The notes: generated by a model from the sequence alone, not told the origin. A stretch of 64,000 nucleotides of DNA from Clostridia bacterium (GCA_017625435.1 JAGAKX010000058.1:1-64000), one strand, 5' to 3'. Positions 1-8,901 are shown, numbered from the stretch's first letter. Numbers and translations: made by a program.

Positions 1-2
1 AG

Positions 3-530
3 ATTGAAAGCGTAAGCTTCAATGCTCTCAACGCTCCGAAAGAGGACGAAGACGAGATTCAGAGAATCAAGAAATCAATTATTATGTCCGATCCCATGCT
101 TGCAGGCGGTTATCAGACAACAGGTATGACAGATGCCGCTATGAATGCCGCTAATAATCCTAACGGTGCAGTTAATGCATTTATGGGAATGGGTATGGCA
201 GGAAATATGATGGGGAACACAGCAGCTCTTTTCCAGCAGGGAATGGCACAGCAACAGTATCAGCAGGCTCAACAGCCCGCTCCCGCACCTGCACCCGTTG
301 ACGGATGGAAGTGCTCCTGCGGTAACACGGTAAGCGGTAATTTCTGTCCCAACTGCGGCGGTAAAAAGCCGGCGCCTCAGGGCTCCTGGAAGTGCTCCTG
401 CGGAAATGAAGCTACAGGAAACTTCTGTGCAAACTGCGGTGCAAAAAAGCCCTCCGATGAGTGGACCTGCGCCTGCGGACAGACAAACAAGGGTAATTTC
501 TGTCCCAACTGCGGAAACAAGAGAGTATAA
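3..530 (+). CDS. SPFH-type protein with three C-terminal zinc ribbons (3' part only)
   Basis: The reading frame is open from the window edge, so this is the last 175 residues of a longer protein; the ATG at 84 is internal. A charged helix is followed by a Met/Ala/Gly/Asn-rich stretch (GMGMAGNMMG), a Gln/Ala/Pro linker and three near-identical zinc ribbons of the form W-x-C-x-C-G-x8-C-x-x-C-G, each about 22 residues. This tail is typical of COG4260 proteins (stomatin/prohibitin-like SPFH domain with C-terminal Zn-ribbon, often named 'virion core protein'), which are thought to assemble at membranes. The SPFH domain itself lies outside the window, so the family call rests on the tail. Confidence 0.75.
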   Translation: MESVSFNALNAPKEDEDEIQRIKKSIIMSDPMLAGGYQTTGMTDAAMNAANNPNGAVNAFMGMGMAGNMMGNTAALFQQGMAQQQYQQAQQPAPAPAPVDGWKCSCGNTVSGNFCPNCGGKKPAPQGSWKCSCGNEATGNFCANCGAKKPSDEWTCACGQTNKGNFCPNCGNKRV

Positions 531-546
531 GAGAGGTTAAATATAT

Positions 547-1536
547 ATGGCAGTATTTCAGTCAATTATGTCGAATTTCGGCACCTTTTTAATGGCAATA
601 ATTCTGACCGTAATCCCCTATGCAGGCTTTGAGCTTCCCGTTATTGATAACAAAGAAGATGCCTGTCTTATGACGGTTGAGCTTCTTTCGGATACTCACG
701 TTGAAGAAAAAGAGCTTATAAGACAGTTTATGCTCACCTCTTCCCTTACAAATCTCAAGCACGCAAAGGCTGACGTAAGTGCGGTTGTTGTTGCAGGTGA
801 TATTACTAACTATGCAGACGAGCCCTCACTTGCAAAATACTATGATATTCTCAGAAAATACAGCCCTGTACCCGTTATCACGGCGGCAGGCAATCACGAT
901 ATCGGTCACGTAGGCGACAGAGATGTGACAAACATTACCCGAGAAGAAGCAAAGGCAAACTTCATCCGCTACAACAATGAATATATGGGCACGGATAACA
1001 CCGAAAACTATTACGTTACGGAAGTAAACGGCTACAAATTCATTGTTCTCGGTGACGACGTTATAGACGGCGGTCATTGGGACGGTATGGATATTTCTCC
1101 CGAGCAGATGGCTTTCCTTGACAGAGAGCTGGCATCTGCAGGCGGTGAGCCCGTATTCGTTATCTGCCATTGGCCCGTTGACGGCAAAAACGGTCAGGAA
1201 ATCGTTTACCCCGACAGCGGTATTGAGCTCAGCGTAAACGATGTAAAGTCCGTTATGGAAAAGTATGAGAACGTTTTCTATATAAGCGGTCACATCCACG
1301 GCGGTATCAAAAGCACCGCGGCGGCTGATTTTGCAGGCTTTTCTAACGTGGAGCAGGAAAACGGCGTAACCTACGTTTCCCTTCCCACCTTCGGTATTAT
1401 AAATTCCTTCGGTCACCCCTGGTCCGGCACGGGAATACAGATGGAGGTTTACGAAAACAAGGTAATCTTCCGTCCCAGAAACTTTGTCACAAACGCATGG
1501 TTCACAAACGCAGTTTACACAATTGAGTTGGCTTAA
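547..1536 (+). CDS. Membrane-anchored or secreted metallophosphoesterase
   Basis: Calcineurin-like phosphoesterase of 329 aa. The metal-binding blocks are visible in order: SDTH (near residue 50), AGDITN, GNHDIGH, CHWP and SGHIHGG, so both metal sites look complete. Residues 10-30 are hydrophobic (signal peptide or anchor), which places the enzyme outside the cytoplasm. The substrate cannot be read from sequence. The start ATG follows GAGAGG by about ten bases and lies 16 bp after the preceding zinc-ribbon gene, so the two are probably co-transcribed. Its neighbour at 1858-5214 on the other strand is a second, larger secreted phosphoesterase. Confidence 0.88.
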   Translation: MAVFQSIMSNFGTFLMAIILTVIPYAGFELPVIDNKEDACLMTVELLSDTHVEEKELIRQFMLTSSLTNLKHAKADVSAVVVAGDITNYADEPSLAKYYDILRKYSPVPVITAAGNHDIGHVGDRDVTNITREEAKANFIRYNNEYMGTDNTENYYVTEVNGYKFIVLGDDVIDGGHWDGMDISPEQMAFLDRELASAGGEPVFVICHWPVDGKNGQEIVYPDSGIELSVNDVKSVMEKYENVFYISGHIHGGIKSTAAADFAGFSNVEQENGVTYVSLPTFGIINSFGHPWSGTGIQMEVYENKVIFRPRNFVTNAWFTNAVYTIELA

Positions 1537-1603
1537 TAAATAAACGCAAAAAAAAAGGAGATGTAAAAAAAGCGAAGACCGCATAAAACCATATAAGATA
1601 AGA

Positions 1604-1634
1604 GGTTCCTGCAAGACATAAACTTGCAAGAACC
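1604..1634. other. Imperfect stem-loop downstream of the phosphoesterase
   Basis: A 12-bp stem (GGTTCCTGCAAG / CTTGCAAGAACC, one mismatch) with a 7-nt loop. It is not followed by a T-run on either strand, so it is not a standard intrinsic terminator. It may stabilise the mRNA 3' end. Confidence 0.4.
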
Positions 1635-1690
1635 CCTGAATTAATCTAAAAAATATAAATTATTAAAATGTTATGTTTTATGCTACGAAC

Positions 1691-1773
1691 AAACCTCGCC
1701 TCTCGACGTACCTTTGTACGCCTTCGGGCAAACAAAATCAAGCCTTATGCCTTGATTTTGCTCGGTTTATCCG
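1691..1773. repeat. Hairpin-rich intergenic segment of unknown role
   Basis: The stretch between the phosphoesterase gene and the convergent dockerin gene holds three small palindromes in a row: CGTACctttGTACG, GCCttcgGGC, and a 10-bp stem CAAAATCAAG / CTTGATTTTG. No ORF with a ribosome site fits. It resembles a dispersed intergenic repeat, but no second copy occurs in this window. Confidence 0.35.
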
Positions 1774-1806
1774 TTCTTCATCATTTTTTCCTATCTCCTT
1801 AAAAAA

Positions 1807-1838
1807 GAGCTGTAAAAAACTACCGTTTTTTACAGCTC
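1807..1838. terminator. Bidirectional intrinsic terminator
   Basis: A perfect 14-bp stem (GAGCTGTAAAAAAC / GTTTTTTACAGCTC) with loop TACC. It is flanked by an A-run on the left and a T-rich run (CCTTTTCTTTT) on the right, so it can serve both convergent genes that end at 1536 and 1858. Confidence 0.85.
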
Positions 1839-1857
1839 CTTTTCTTTTAATTCGGTT

Positions 1858-4800
1858 TTATGCTATGCTTTCAAGGCCTACTGCTGCGCGGAGGATTATT
1901 CTTGCATCGTCAGAGGTAATTTTTGCGTTACCGTCAATATCTGCCGCAACAACACTCTTTTCGGGAAGCTTTTCGAGACCTACTGCCGCACGGAGTGTAA
2001 TTCTTGCGTCTGAAGAGGTTACAATACCGTCAAGGTCAGCGTCGCCGGCACTTCCCTCGCCTATCTTAAAGCTTCCGATTTCGGCGGTTTCCGAGCCCTT
2101 TACGGTGTATGTCCTTACAGTAATGAAATCCTCGCTTACCGTAATTGCAGAGAATACGGGAAGGTCTGTTTCTCCGGCAGTTTTATAAGAGATGCCGTTT
2201 TCGGTAACTGCCGTGAAGCTGCCCGTTTTTGTGCCTTCAATTATAAGGTCTGCGCCGTATTCCTTTGCAATGCTCTCAAGCTGAGAAGCAAGTGCCGTAT
2301 TGTCCTCGGGAGTTTCACCCATAAGGATTATATTCCACTTTTCTTCGGAATTCTTAAGGTCGTTTTTGAGCCATTCGGTCTGCTCTCTTGAAAGAGCGCC
2401 GCCGGATGTGAGATTGTTTACGTTAATTACGGAGAAGTGTGCACCGCCGTAATTGTAGGAGTAGTAAAGTCCCGAGTCTGAAATCTGTGCGGGAGCGTGA
2501 GAAACGGGGAAGAATTTACTCTGAGCGGAAGCGCTGTCGAGGTCGGTTTCTCCTGCCGCATAAGCGGTCATTTTACCTGCAAAATACTCTTCTGCGGAAT
2601 CAATTCCGAAGGACCACATATCGTCATTGTCGCCCTTGCCCGTAAAGGAGCCCGTGTATGCCAAGAAGCTCCACTCGGGATAAAGTTTGTCTGCAGCCTT
2701 AAGAGAAGCTGAGAAGTCCTCAAAATATGAAGGGATAAAGCCTCTGTCCTGGGAGGTCTGAATAAAGGTGAAGCCTTCCGTTTTGTCAGGGGCGGTCTTC
2801 ACGCTGCCCTCACTCATAAAGCCCTTCAGGCTGTCACCGATTGTGTACTTATATTCGGTACCGGCTTCAAGTCCCTTGACTGTTACCGTATGCTTTATTA
2901 TCTTGTGTGTCCAGGGCAAGATTGCAAATGTACCTGCATCAAAGCCCGGTGCGGTGTAAGAAGCTTCTTCCGTATTCTTTGTGATTTCACAGTCTGTGAT
3001 TTCTTTTCCGTCCTTATCTGTTACGGTGATGTCCGTTCCCGTTACGGAATACTTTGTAAGCCAGCTTACAGTAAAGGAGGTGCTGTTATCCTCTGCCGGT
3101 GTTACGGTTACGTTTGCGGGAAGTCTCATATCTTCCTTTGTGGGGATTACCTTTACGAGACCGTTATTGGTATAAGTTACATCAAAGTCCTTGGTATCAT
3201 CCTGCACCATACCGCCGATAACGATTTTTGCCTGATAGGTTGCTGCAGCCTTTGTGTCCTCTGTAATGAACATTGCAACAAGATTATCAACAAGGCTGTC
3301 CACATTGTCGCCGTAAGGAATAAGTCCCGTGCCGAGAACTGCTTCAACAATTCTGCCGAGGCTTACATCCGTGAAGTTTCTGAAGCAGTCTGCAAGAGAA
3401 TTGAGAGTTGCCTTCATATCACAGGGATCAATATGAAGATCAAGGAATGCTACAACAAGCATAAAGAAAAGCTGAACATATTCACCGATTGTTGAAGTCT
3501 CGCCTACGAAAAGCTTGTCAAGGTTAAGGTCAATGCTTGCAAGGATGTTATCAAGAAGAACATCCTCTACGACATATTTTTTAATAAGTGAAATAAGAAG
3601 GTCAAGGAATTCGGGAGTGCCTGAGAATTCTATGATATCCTGAAGGAAAAGGTCGTCTGAAATATCCTCATTACCGAGGTACATTGTTGCAAGAACGGAG
3701 AAAACAGCATCACCCAGGGTTCCGCCGTGTGAAGGATCTCCGAAGCCGTAGGAATCAATAAACTTTGTGCAGGGAATGCCTGATATTTCTGCATCAAGAA
3801 GATTTCTGAGGGCAGACTTTATTACGGCGTATGTCTCCTGCTTGTTATAGATGTACTTCGTCATAATCTGTGTATCAAGGTCATTGAGGAAGCTCATAAC
3901 ATTTTCACCCGAAAGAACTGTCTGTCCGTCAAGCCTTATGCCGCCGAGAAGGTAGGCATTTACTGTTTTCTCAATATCAATTCCGAGCTCTTTTTCAACG
4001 TATTTTACAATACTGCCCTCGGCTCTTATGGCATTTACGTATTTGTCAAGGGTACTCTTGAGAATACCGAAAATGTATTCCGTAGCATCAAGATAACCGA
4101 ACTGCTTGTAAAAGCCCGTGATTCTGTAGGGAGAGGGATATGTTCCGTTACCCGAAAGTGCCTTGACACCCTCGTATTCGTCACAGTCTCTCTGATAAAA
4201 GGTAACATCAAGACCGCCGTCAGCGTTCTTCTTAAAGTCCGTTACTCTGTAAGCGAAGGGGAACTGAGTGAGAGTGGGAGTGATAACGGAATACATAGGA
4301 TTGCCCGAATCTGAATATGTAATTGCAACGTCGCTTATGTGCTGATGTCCGCCGAAAGCGTAATTGATGCCTGCATCCGCAAGTGTTTCGCTGACCATAT
4401 AGCCGTCGTCAATTACGAAGCCCTGCATAAGATATTCGTGGAAATAGTTAGCACCGGACATATTCCAATGGGTAAATAGAAGGGGAATTTCTCCGTCCTT
4501 CTTTGCATCCCGGGCTTCGGAAAGCACCCATTCAAGAAGCTCGGGAGTGAACTTACCTGCAGTCTCCTGCTTGGCAATACCCGATTCAGTAACGTCGGGA
4601 GTGAATTTTCCGCAGTCAGCAAGAATAAGTCTGTAGCCGTCTCCGGTTTTTACGGAATAGGAAAGGCAGCCGCCGGTTTCAGCGGTAAAATCTGCAAACT
4701 GATGATATGCATCGGAGAAGCCGAGTTCCTTGTAGATATTATAAAAATCAGTAGGAGTAGTGATTCTTGCTTCTTCCTTCTTGTTGTCATTTATGAACTG

Positions 4801-5214
4801 AGAAGCTCTGGGGTTATTGATATCGTGGTTACCGGGGGTAACGAGAATCTGTGCACCCGTCTTCTCTTCGAATGCAAGAAGCTTCTCGGCAAGGGCAACG
4901 TGTCCCTCATATTCACCGTTTGTGGTAAGGTCGCCTACAAGTGCAATATATTTTACGCCGTTGTTCTTAACTTCATATTCAAGTGAAGCAAGGGCGGCAT
5001 CAAGAATTGCATCAAGGTCGTTATACACACAGTTATGACCTGTAAGATAGGTATAAAATGCCTCTCTCTTGTCGCCTGCAAGACTTTCGGGATAGTAGTG
5101 AATGTCATTGACAGTAGCAATTGAGAAGGTTTTATCCGTTTCTTCCGCCATAGCCACGGGGAAGCAGGAGATTACAAGCAGAACGCTTAAAATCAGAGCT
5201 AAAAACTTTTTCAT
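1858..5214 (-). CDS. Secreted dual phosphoesterase-like protein with FnIII-like domain and dockerin
   Basis: 1118 aa with a clear signal peptide (residues 1-23). Residues about 30-350 form an intact calcineurin-like phosphoesterase: NDIH (D37, H39), VGD (94-95), GNHD (128-131), THW (H249) and GGHQH (289-292). A long helical region follows, then an FnIII/purple-acid-phosphatase N-terminal-like domain (about 700-800). A second phosphoesterase-shaped domain (about 815-1045) has lost its ligands: the equivalent blocks read TGSF, AAGETD, MGETPED and EGTKTGS. Residues 1056-1118 are two dockerin-type repeats (GDADLDGIVTSSDAR, and ADIDGNAKITSDDAR). The start ATG follows GGAGGTAAT. Probably attached to a cohesin-bearing surface scaffold; substrate unknown. 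Confidence 0.88.
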   Translation of the reverse strand: MKKFLALILSVLLVISCFPVAMAEETDKTFSIATVNDIHYYPESLAGDKREAFYTYLTGHNCVYNDLDAILDAALASLEYEVKNNGVKYIALVGDLTTNGEYEGHVALAEKLLAFEEKTGAQILVTPGNHDINNPRASQFINDNKKEEARITTPTDFYNIYKELGFSDAYHQFADFTAETGGCLSYSVKTGDGYRLILADCGKFTPDVTESGIAKQETAGKFTPELLEWVLSEARDAKKDGEIPLLFTHWNMSGANYFHEYLMQGFVIDDGYMVSETLADAGINYAFGGHQHISDVAITYSDSGNPMYSVITPTLTQFPFAYRVTDFKKNADGGLDVTFYQRDCDEYEGVKALSGNGTYPSPYRITGFYKQFGYLDATEYIFGILKSTLDKYVNAIRAEGSIVKYVEKELGIDIEKTVNAYLLGGIRLDGQTVLSGENVMSFLNDLDTQIMTKYIYNKQETYAVIKSALRNLLDAEISGIPCTKFIDSYGFGDPSHGGTLGDAVFSVLATMYLGNEDISDDLFLQDIIEFSGTPEFLDLLISLIKKYVVEDVLLDNILASIDLNLDKLFVGETSTIGEYVQLFFMLVVAFLDLHIDPCDMKATLNSLADCFRNFTDVSLGRIVEAVLGTGLIPYGDNVDSLVDNLVAMFITEDTKAAATYQAKIVIGGMVQDDTKDFDVTYTNNGLVKVIPTKEDMRLPANVTVTPAEDNSTSFTVSWLTKYSVTGTDITVTDKDGKEITDCEITKNTEEASYTAPGFDAGTFAILPWTHKIIKHTVTVKGLEAGTEYKYTIGDSLKGFMSEGSVKTAPDKTEGFTFIQTSQDRGFIPSYFEDFSASLKAADKLYPEWSFLAYTGSFTGKGDNDDMWSFGIDSAEEYFAGKMTAYAAGETDLDSASAQSKFFPVSHAPAQISDSGLYYSYNYGGAHFSVINVNNLTSGGALSREQTEWLKNDLKNSEEKWNIILMGETPEDNTALASQLESIAKEYGADLIIEGTKTGSFTAVTENGISYKTAGETDLPVFSAITVSEDFITVRTYTVKGSETAEIGSFKIGEGSAGDADLDGIVTSSDARITLRAAVGLEKLPEKSVVAADIDGNAKITSDDARIILRAAVGLESIA

Positions 5215-5297
5215 CGGATTACCTCCAGAATATAGTTATACGTGATAATTATATATTATTTGTAAAATAAAGTAAAGTAAAAATTTGCATAAAAAGA

Positions 5298-5326
5298 GAG
5301 ATACAGCAAAAAAAATGCTGTATCTC
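5298..5326 (-). terminator. Terminator of the DUF554 gene
   Basis: Stem GAGATACAGCA / TGCTGTATCTC around an A-rich loop; on the minus strand it is followed by a run of five T. It lies 10 bp beyond the DUF554 stop codon. Confidence 0.85.
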
Positions 5327-5335
5327 CCGAGTGAT

Positions 5336-6034
5336 TTATAAGGGTAAAAAGCCTGCAAGCCAATAGAATAAGGGGACAAACAGAATTCCCGGAAGCAGAT
5401 TTGCAACCTTGATTTTTGTGATACCCAGAATATTGAGTCCCAAGGCAATAATCATAACAGAGCCTGCCGAGGTAATTTCCGCTACAAGTGCACTATCCGT
5501 CAGAAGCGTCTGCAGAAGCCCTGATAAAAGCACAAGACCGCCCTGATAAATAAGCACAAAAACAGCAGAAAACATAACACCGATTCCGAGGGTACAGCTG
5601 AGCATACAGGAGGATATCAGATCAAGTATTGATTTTGTTAAAAGAAGCTCATTATCTCCCGTAAGTCCTGCATTAAGAGAGCCGACTATAGTCATTGCGC
5701 CCACACAAAAGAGAAGCGAGCCCGTCACAAAGCCCTGTGCCAGAGTGCCTTTATTGTTCTTTGACTTTACCTTTTCTTCAAGGAATTTTCCGGCTTTATC
5801 AAGAAGCTTATCAATGTCAATCAGCGTTCCCGCAATTGCACCGAAAACAAGAGAAAGAATAAGAACTATCGTATTCTCCCCTTCCAGCGCTCCGTCAATT
5901 CCGATATAAAGGGTACAAAGCCCTATTGCAATCATAGCCGCATTGGAAATTCTTTCGGGAATCCCCTTTTTAAGAAGAAGTCCTACGGCACTTCCTGCTA
6001 TTACAGTTGCAACATTTATTAAAACTGCAATCAT
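5336..6034 (-). CDS. DUF554 family membrane protein (YdfK/YqgA-like)
   Basis: An integral membrane protein of 232 aa with about seven hydrophobic segments, beginning MIAVLINVATVIAGSAVG, the usual start of DUF554 proteins. Its length also fits the family. The start at 6034 is chosen over an upstream ATG at 6088 because GGAGATGG sits just before it and family members begin at this residue. The function of DUF554 proteins is not established; transport is commonly assumed. The gene is monocistronic, with its own terminator. Confidence 0.88.
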   Translation of the reverse strand: MIAVLINVATVIAGSAVGLLLKKGIPERISNAAMIAIGLCTLYIGIDGALEGENTIVLILSLVFGAIAGTLIDIDKLLDKAGKFLEEKVKSKNNKGTLAQGFVTGSLLFCVGAMTIVGSLNAGLTGDNELLLTKSILDLISSCMLSCTLGIGVMFSAVFVLIYQGGLVLLSGLLQTLLTDSALVAEITSAGSVMIIALGLNILGITKIKVANLLPGILFVPLFYWLAGFLPL

Positions 6035-6138
6035 TGTTTTCCATCTCCAAGTATAAATTACCATTAATATTAGCACATTGTTACACATTTTGCAAAGGGA
6101 AAAGACAAAAAATCATCATAATTTGAAATAATAAATAC

Positions 6139-6167
6139 TTGAAAATGTCATTAAAGGCTTGTATAAT
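6139..6167 (+). promoter_or_regulatory. Sigma-A promoter of the NifU-like/GGGtGRT operon
   Basis: TTGAAA, 17-bp spacer, TATAAT. The predicted transcription start is about 30 bases before the ATG at 6203. This near-consensus promoter agrees with the strongly biased codon use of the two genes it serves. Confidence 0.88.
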
Positions 6168-6202
6168 TGTATAGGTATGAAAATTGAAAGGAGATAATTC
6201 CA

Positions 6203-6895
6203 ATGAACTATTCCCATGAAGTACAGAATATGTGCGTTGTTGCCAAGGGCGTAGGACACAAGTGTGCTCCCATTCCTCAGGAAGGCGCATGGACTCATTC
6301 AACTCAGATTTCAGACATCAGCGGTCTTACACACGGTGTAGGCTGGTGTGCTCCTCAGCAGGGTGCTTGTAAGCTCACTCTTAATGTCAAGAACGGCATT
6401 ATCGAAGAGGCTCTCGTTGAAACACTCGGTTGCTCAGGTATGACTCACTCCGCTGCTATGGCTTCTGAAATTCTTCCCGGTAAGACTCTTCTTGAAGCTC
6501 TTAACACAGACCTTGTTTGTGACGCTATCAACACAGCTATGAGAGAGCTTTTCCTTCAGATTGTTTACGGCAGAACTCAGACAGCTTTCTCAGAGGGCGG
6601 TCTTCCCGTAGGTGCAGGTCTTGAAGACCTCGGTAAGGGTCTTCGCAGCCAGGTAGGTACTCTCTTCAGCACAAAGGCTAAGGGCGTAAGATACCTTGAG
6701 CTTGCAGAAGGCTACATCACAAAGATGGCTCTTGACGAAGACGATCAGGTTATCGGCTACAAGTTCGTTCACCTCGGTAAGATGATGGAAAACATCCGCA
6801 AGGGTATGGATGCTAACGAAGCACTCGTTAAGGCTACAGGTCAGTACGGCAGATTCGATGATGCTGCTAAGGTCATCGATCCCCGTGAAGAATAA
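6203..6895 (+). CDS. NifU-like iron-sulfur cluster assembly scaffold protein
   Basis: 230 aa. It has the NifU/IscU N-terminal look with conserved cysteines (GWCAPQQGACKLTL and ETLGCSGMTHSAAMAS), extended by a C-terminal region of about 100 residues. The gene sits 18 bp upstream of the GGGtGRT gene, an arrangement that recurs in Clostridia, where the pair is annotated as 'iron-sulfur cluster assembly scaffold' plus 'GGGtGRT protein'. No SufBCD or IscS partner is nearby, so its client is unknown. Codon use is strongly biased (GCT, CTT, AAG, GGT), pointing to high expression. The start follows AAAGGAG. Confidence 0.85.
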   Translation: MNYSHEVQNMCVVAKGVGHKCAPIPQEGAWTHSTQISDISGLTHGVGWCAPQQGACKLTLNVKNGIIEEALVETLGCSGMTHSAAMASEILPGKTLLEALNTDLVCDAINTAMRELFLQIVYGRTQTAFSEGGLPVGAGLEDLGKGLRSQVGTLFSTKAKGVRYLELAEGYITKMALDEDDQVIGYKFVHLGKMMENIRKGMDANEALVKATGQYGRFDDAAKVIDPREE

Positions 6896-6913
6896 GAGAG
6901 GGAGGATATAACA

Positions 6914-7912
6914 ATGGCTTTATTTGAAAGTTACGAAAGAAGAATTAATCAGATTAACGTTGCTCTCAACAAATACGGTATTGCCTCTCTCGAAGAAGCA
7001 AAGAAGATTTGTGACGACAAGGGTATTGACGTTTACAACCTTATCAAGGGAATTCAGCCCATCTGCTTCGAAAACGCTTGCTGGGCTTACATCACAGGTA
7101 CAGCTATCGCTCTCAAGAAGGGCTGCACAAAGGCCGCTGACGCTGCTGAAGCTATCGGCGAAGGCCTTCAGGCTTTCTGTATCCCCGGTTCAGTTGCTGA
7201 TGACAGAAAAGTTGGTCTTGGCCACGGTAACCTCGCAGCTATGCTTTTAAGAGAAGAGACAAAGTGCTTTGCTTTCCTTGCAGGTCACGAATCCTTCGCA
7301 GCTGCTGAAGGCGCTATCGGTATTGCTAACTCCGCTAACAAGGTTAGAAAGGAACCCCTTCAGGTTATCCTTAACGGTCTCGGCAAGGACGCTGCTCAGA
7401 TTATCTCCAGAATCAACGGCTTCACATTCGTTGAAACTAAGTTCGATTATATGACAGGTAAGCTTGAAATCGTAAGCGAAAAGGCTTACTCCAACGGTCC
7501 CAGAGCTAAGGTTCGCTGCTTCGGTGCAGACGATGTTCGTGAAGGCGTTGCTATTATGCATCACGAGGGTGTTGACGTTTCCATCACAGGTAACTCCACT
7601 AACCCCACCCGCTTCCAGCATCCCGTTGCAGGCACATATAAGAAGGAATGCATTGAAATCGGCAAGAAGTACTTCTCCGTTGCTTCCGGCGGCGGCACAG
7701 GCCGTACACTTCATCCCGACAATATGGCAGCAGGCCCCGCTTCCTACGGTATGACAGACACAATGGGTCGTATGCACTCTGACGCTCAGTTTGCAGGCTC
7801 CTCCTCCGTTCCCGCTCACGTTGAAATGATGGGACTTATCGGCGCAGGTAACAACCCCATGGTTGGTATGACCGTTGCTTGTGCTGTTGCTATTGAAGAA
7901 GCAAGCAAGTAA
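6914..7912 (+). CDS. GGGtGRT protein
   Basis: 332 aa. It contains the namesake motif GGGTGRTLHPDN (about residue 259) and ends GNNPMVGMTVACAVAIEEASK, as family members do. The function is not established; the constant partner is the NifU-like protein upstream, so a role in Fe-S or metal biology is only inferred. RBS GGGAGGAT, start ATG. Its last 90 bp (7823-7912) recur at 10042-10131 with an identical encoded peptide, which I read as insertion of a recombinase element at the gene's 3' end. The final codons here would then be element-supplied and the gene remains intact. Confidence 0.9.
   Translation: MALFESYERRINQINVALNKYGIASLEEAKKICDDKGIDVYNLIKGIQPICFENACWAYITGTAIALKKGCTKAADAAEAIGEGLQAFCIPGSVADDRKVGLGHGNLAAMLLREETKCFAFLAGHESFAAAEGAIGIANSANKVRKEPLQVILNGLGKDAAQIISRINGFTFVETKFDYMTGKLEIVSEKAYSNGPRAKVRCFGADDVREGVAIMHHEGVDVSITGNSTNPTRFQHPVAGTYKKECIEIGKKYFSVASGGGTGRTLHPDNMAAGPASYGMTDTMGRMHSDAQFAGSSSVPAHVEMMGLIGAGNNPMVGMTVACAVAIEEASK
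7823..7912 (+). repeat. Left 90-bp direct repeat (attL-like) in the GGGtGRT 3' end
   Basis: It matches 10042-10131 over 90 bp with about ten differences, all synonymous. Runs of 17 bp (7823-7839) and 26 bp (7847-7872) are identical; the second is the best candidate for the crossover core. The integrase gene starts 126 bp downstream. Confidence 0.85.
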
Positions 7913-7958
7913 GCCACTTTTGAGCATTTGCTTAAAATTTAATCATTGATAAACAATT

Positions 7959-8006
7959 AGACCCATCATTTGACGGTTTTAAGTCATGATGGGTCTAACG
8001 TTTTTT
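7959..8006 (+). terminator. Terminator between GGGtGRT and the integrase
   Basis: Long stem AGACCCATCAT / ATGATGGGTCT followed by ACGTTTTTT. Under the insertion model it belongs to the element and replaces the original terminator now at 10167-10197, so operon expression ends normally and the integrase is shielded from read-through. Confidence 0.88.
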
Positions 8007-8037
8007 AGTAAAAACATCAAGTGAGGGTCAAGTTTTT

Positions 8038-8901
8038 ATGAAGAAATTATCAATGATTAGGCAAGTATCAATCACCTTTGAGCAAGGTTGCGACAAGTAT
8101 ATCCTTAACTGTAAACAGAGAAATCTGCGACAAGGAACAATCAATCACTATAAGCAGAGTTATACTCAGTTTTATAAATATTTTGACCGCGAGCTGCTCC
8201 TGAGCGAAATTACAGAGCAGACATACAAAGATTACGTGGTTTACCTTTGCAGTTCTATTGATAACGATGTAAGTATCAATTCATATCTGCGTGATTTGAT
8301 TACCACTTTTCACTTCTGGATGAACGAAGGTTATATTCCGTATTTCAAGATGCAGGCAATAAAGGTTGATAAACACACTATTGAAACATACTCAAATGAG
8401 GAGCTTAAGGTTTTACTCCAGAAGCCAGACTTAAAGAAATGCAAATTTACGGAATATCAATGCTGGGTGCAGACGAACCTTCTGTTTTCAACAGGGCTCA
8501 GACAACGAAGTCTGATACACATTAAGGTTAAAGACGTTGACCTGTTCAATAATATTCTGAACATCAATGTCACAAAAAACAGAAAGCCTCTTGTTGTTCC
8601 CATAAGTCAGACAATGGCGAACATTCTGAAGGAATATCTGACCTACAGACAACACAATTCGGGTGAAGATTTTCTGTTTTGTAACGTATTCGGCAAACAA
8701 CTAACCAAGAGTACAAGTTATAATCAACTTTACACTTACAACAAAAACAGAGGCGTTGAAACAACAGGAATACACCGATACAGACACACATTTGCAAAAC
8801 AATGGATTCTGAACGGCGGTAATGTTGTTTCTCTCCAGAAGATATTAGGACACAGTAATCTGGCGATAACACAGAACTATATCAATATTTTTGTTGTTTG
8901 A
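8038..8901 (+). CDS. Tyrosine recombinase / integrase
   Basis: 287 aa with an N-terminal SAM-like DNA-binding domain (about 12-95) and a C-terminal catalytic domain. The active-site residues are visible in order: Arg in FSTGLRQRS, Lys in NVTKNRKPL, His-x-x-Arg in HRYRHTFA, His in LGHSNLA and the nucleophile Tyr in TQNYINIF. It ends five residues after the tyrosine motif, a little short for the family but not evidently broken. RBS GAGGG lies 11 bases upstream of the ATG. Its 3' end overlaps the convergent small ORF at 8845-9042 by 57 bp. It is the presumed integrase of the element spanning 7847-10091. Confidence 0.93.
   Translation: MKKLSMIRQVSITFEQGCDKYILNCKQRNLRQGTINHYKQSYTQFYKYFDRELLLSEITEQTYKDYVVYLCSSIDNDVSINSYLRDLITTFHFWMNEGYIPYFKMQAIKVDKHTIETYSNEELKVLLQKPDLKKCKFTEYQCWVQTNLLFSTGLRQRSLIHIKVKDVDLFNNILNINVTKNRKPLVVPISQTMANILKEYLTYRQHNSGEDFLFCNVFGKQLTKSTSYNQLYTYNKNRGVETTGIHRYRHTFAKQWILNGGNVVSLQKILGHSNLAITQNYINIFVV

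Noticed and set aside
826..1629. Minus-strand ORF of 267 codons opposite the phosphoesterase
   Set aside because: A shadow frame; the plus-strand protein has all catalytic motifs.
1604..1634. Intrinsic terminator of the 329-aa phosphoesterase
   Set aside because: Good stem but no T-run on either side; the terminator at 1807-1838 fits better.
6035..6088. Longer start for the DUF554 protein
   Set aside because: No ribosome site, and family members begin at the methionine at 6034.
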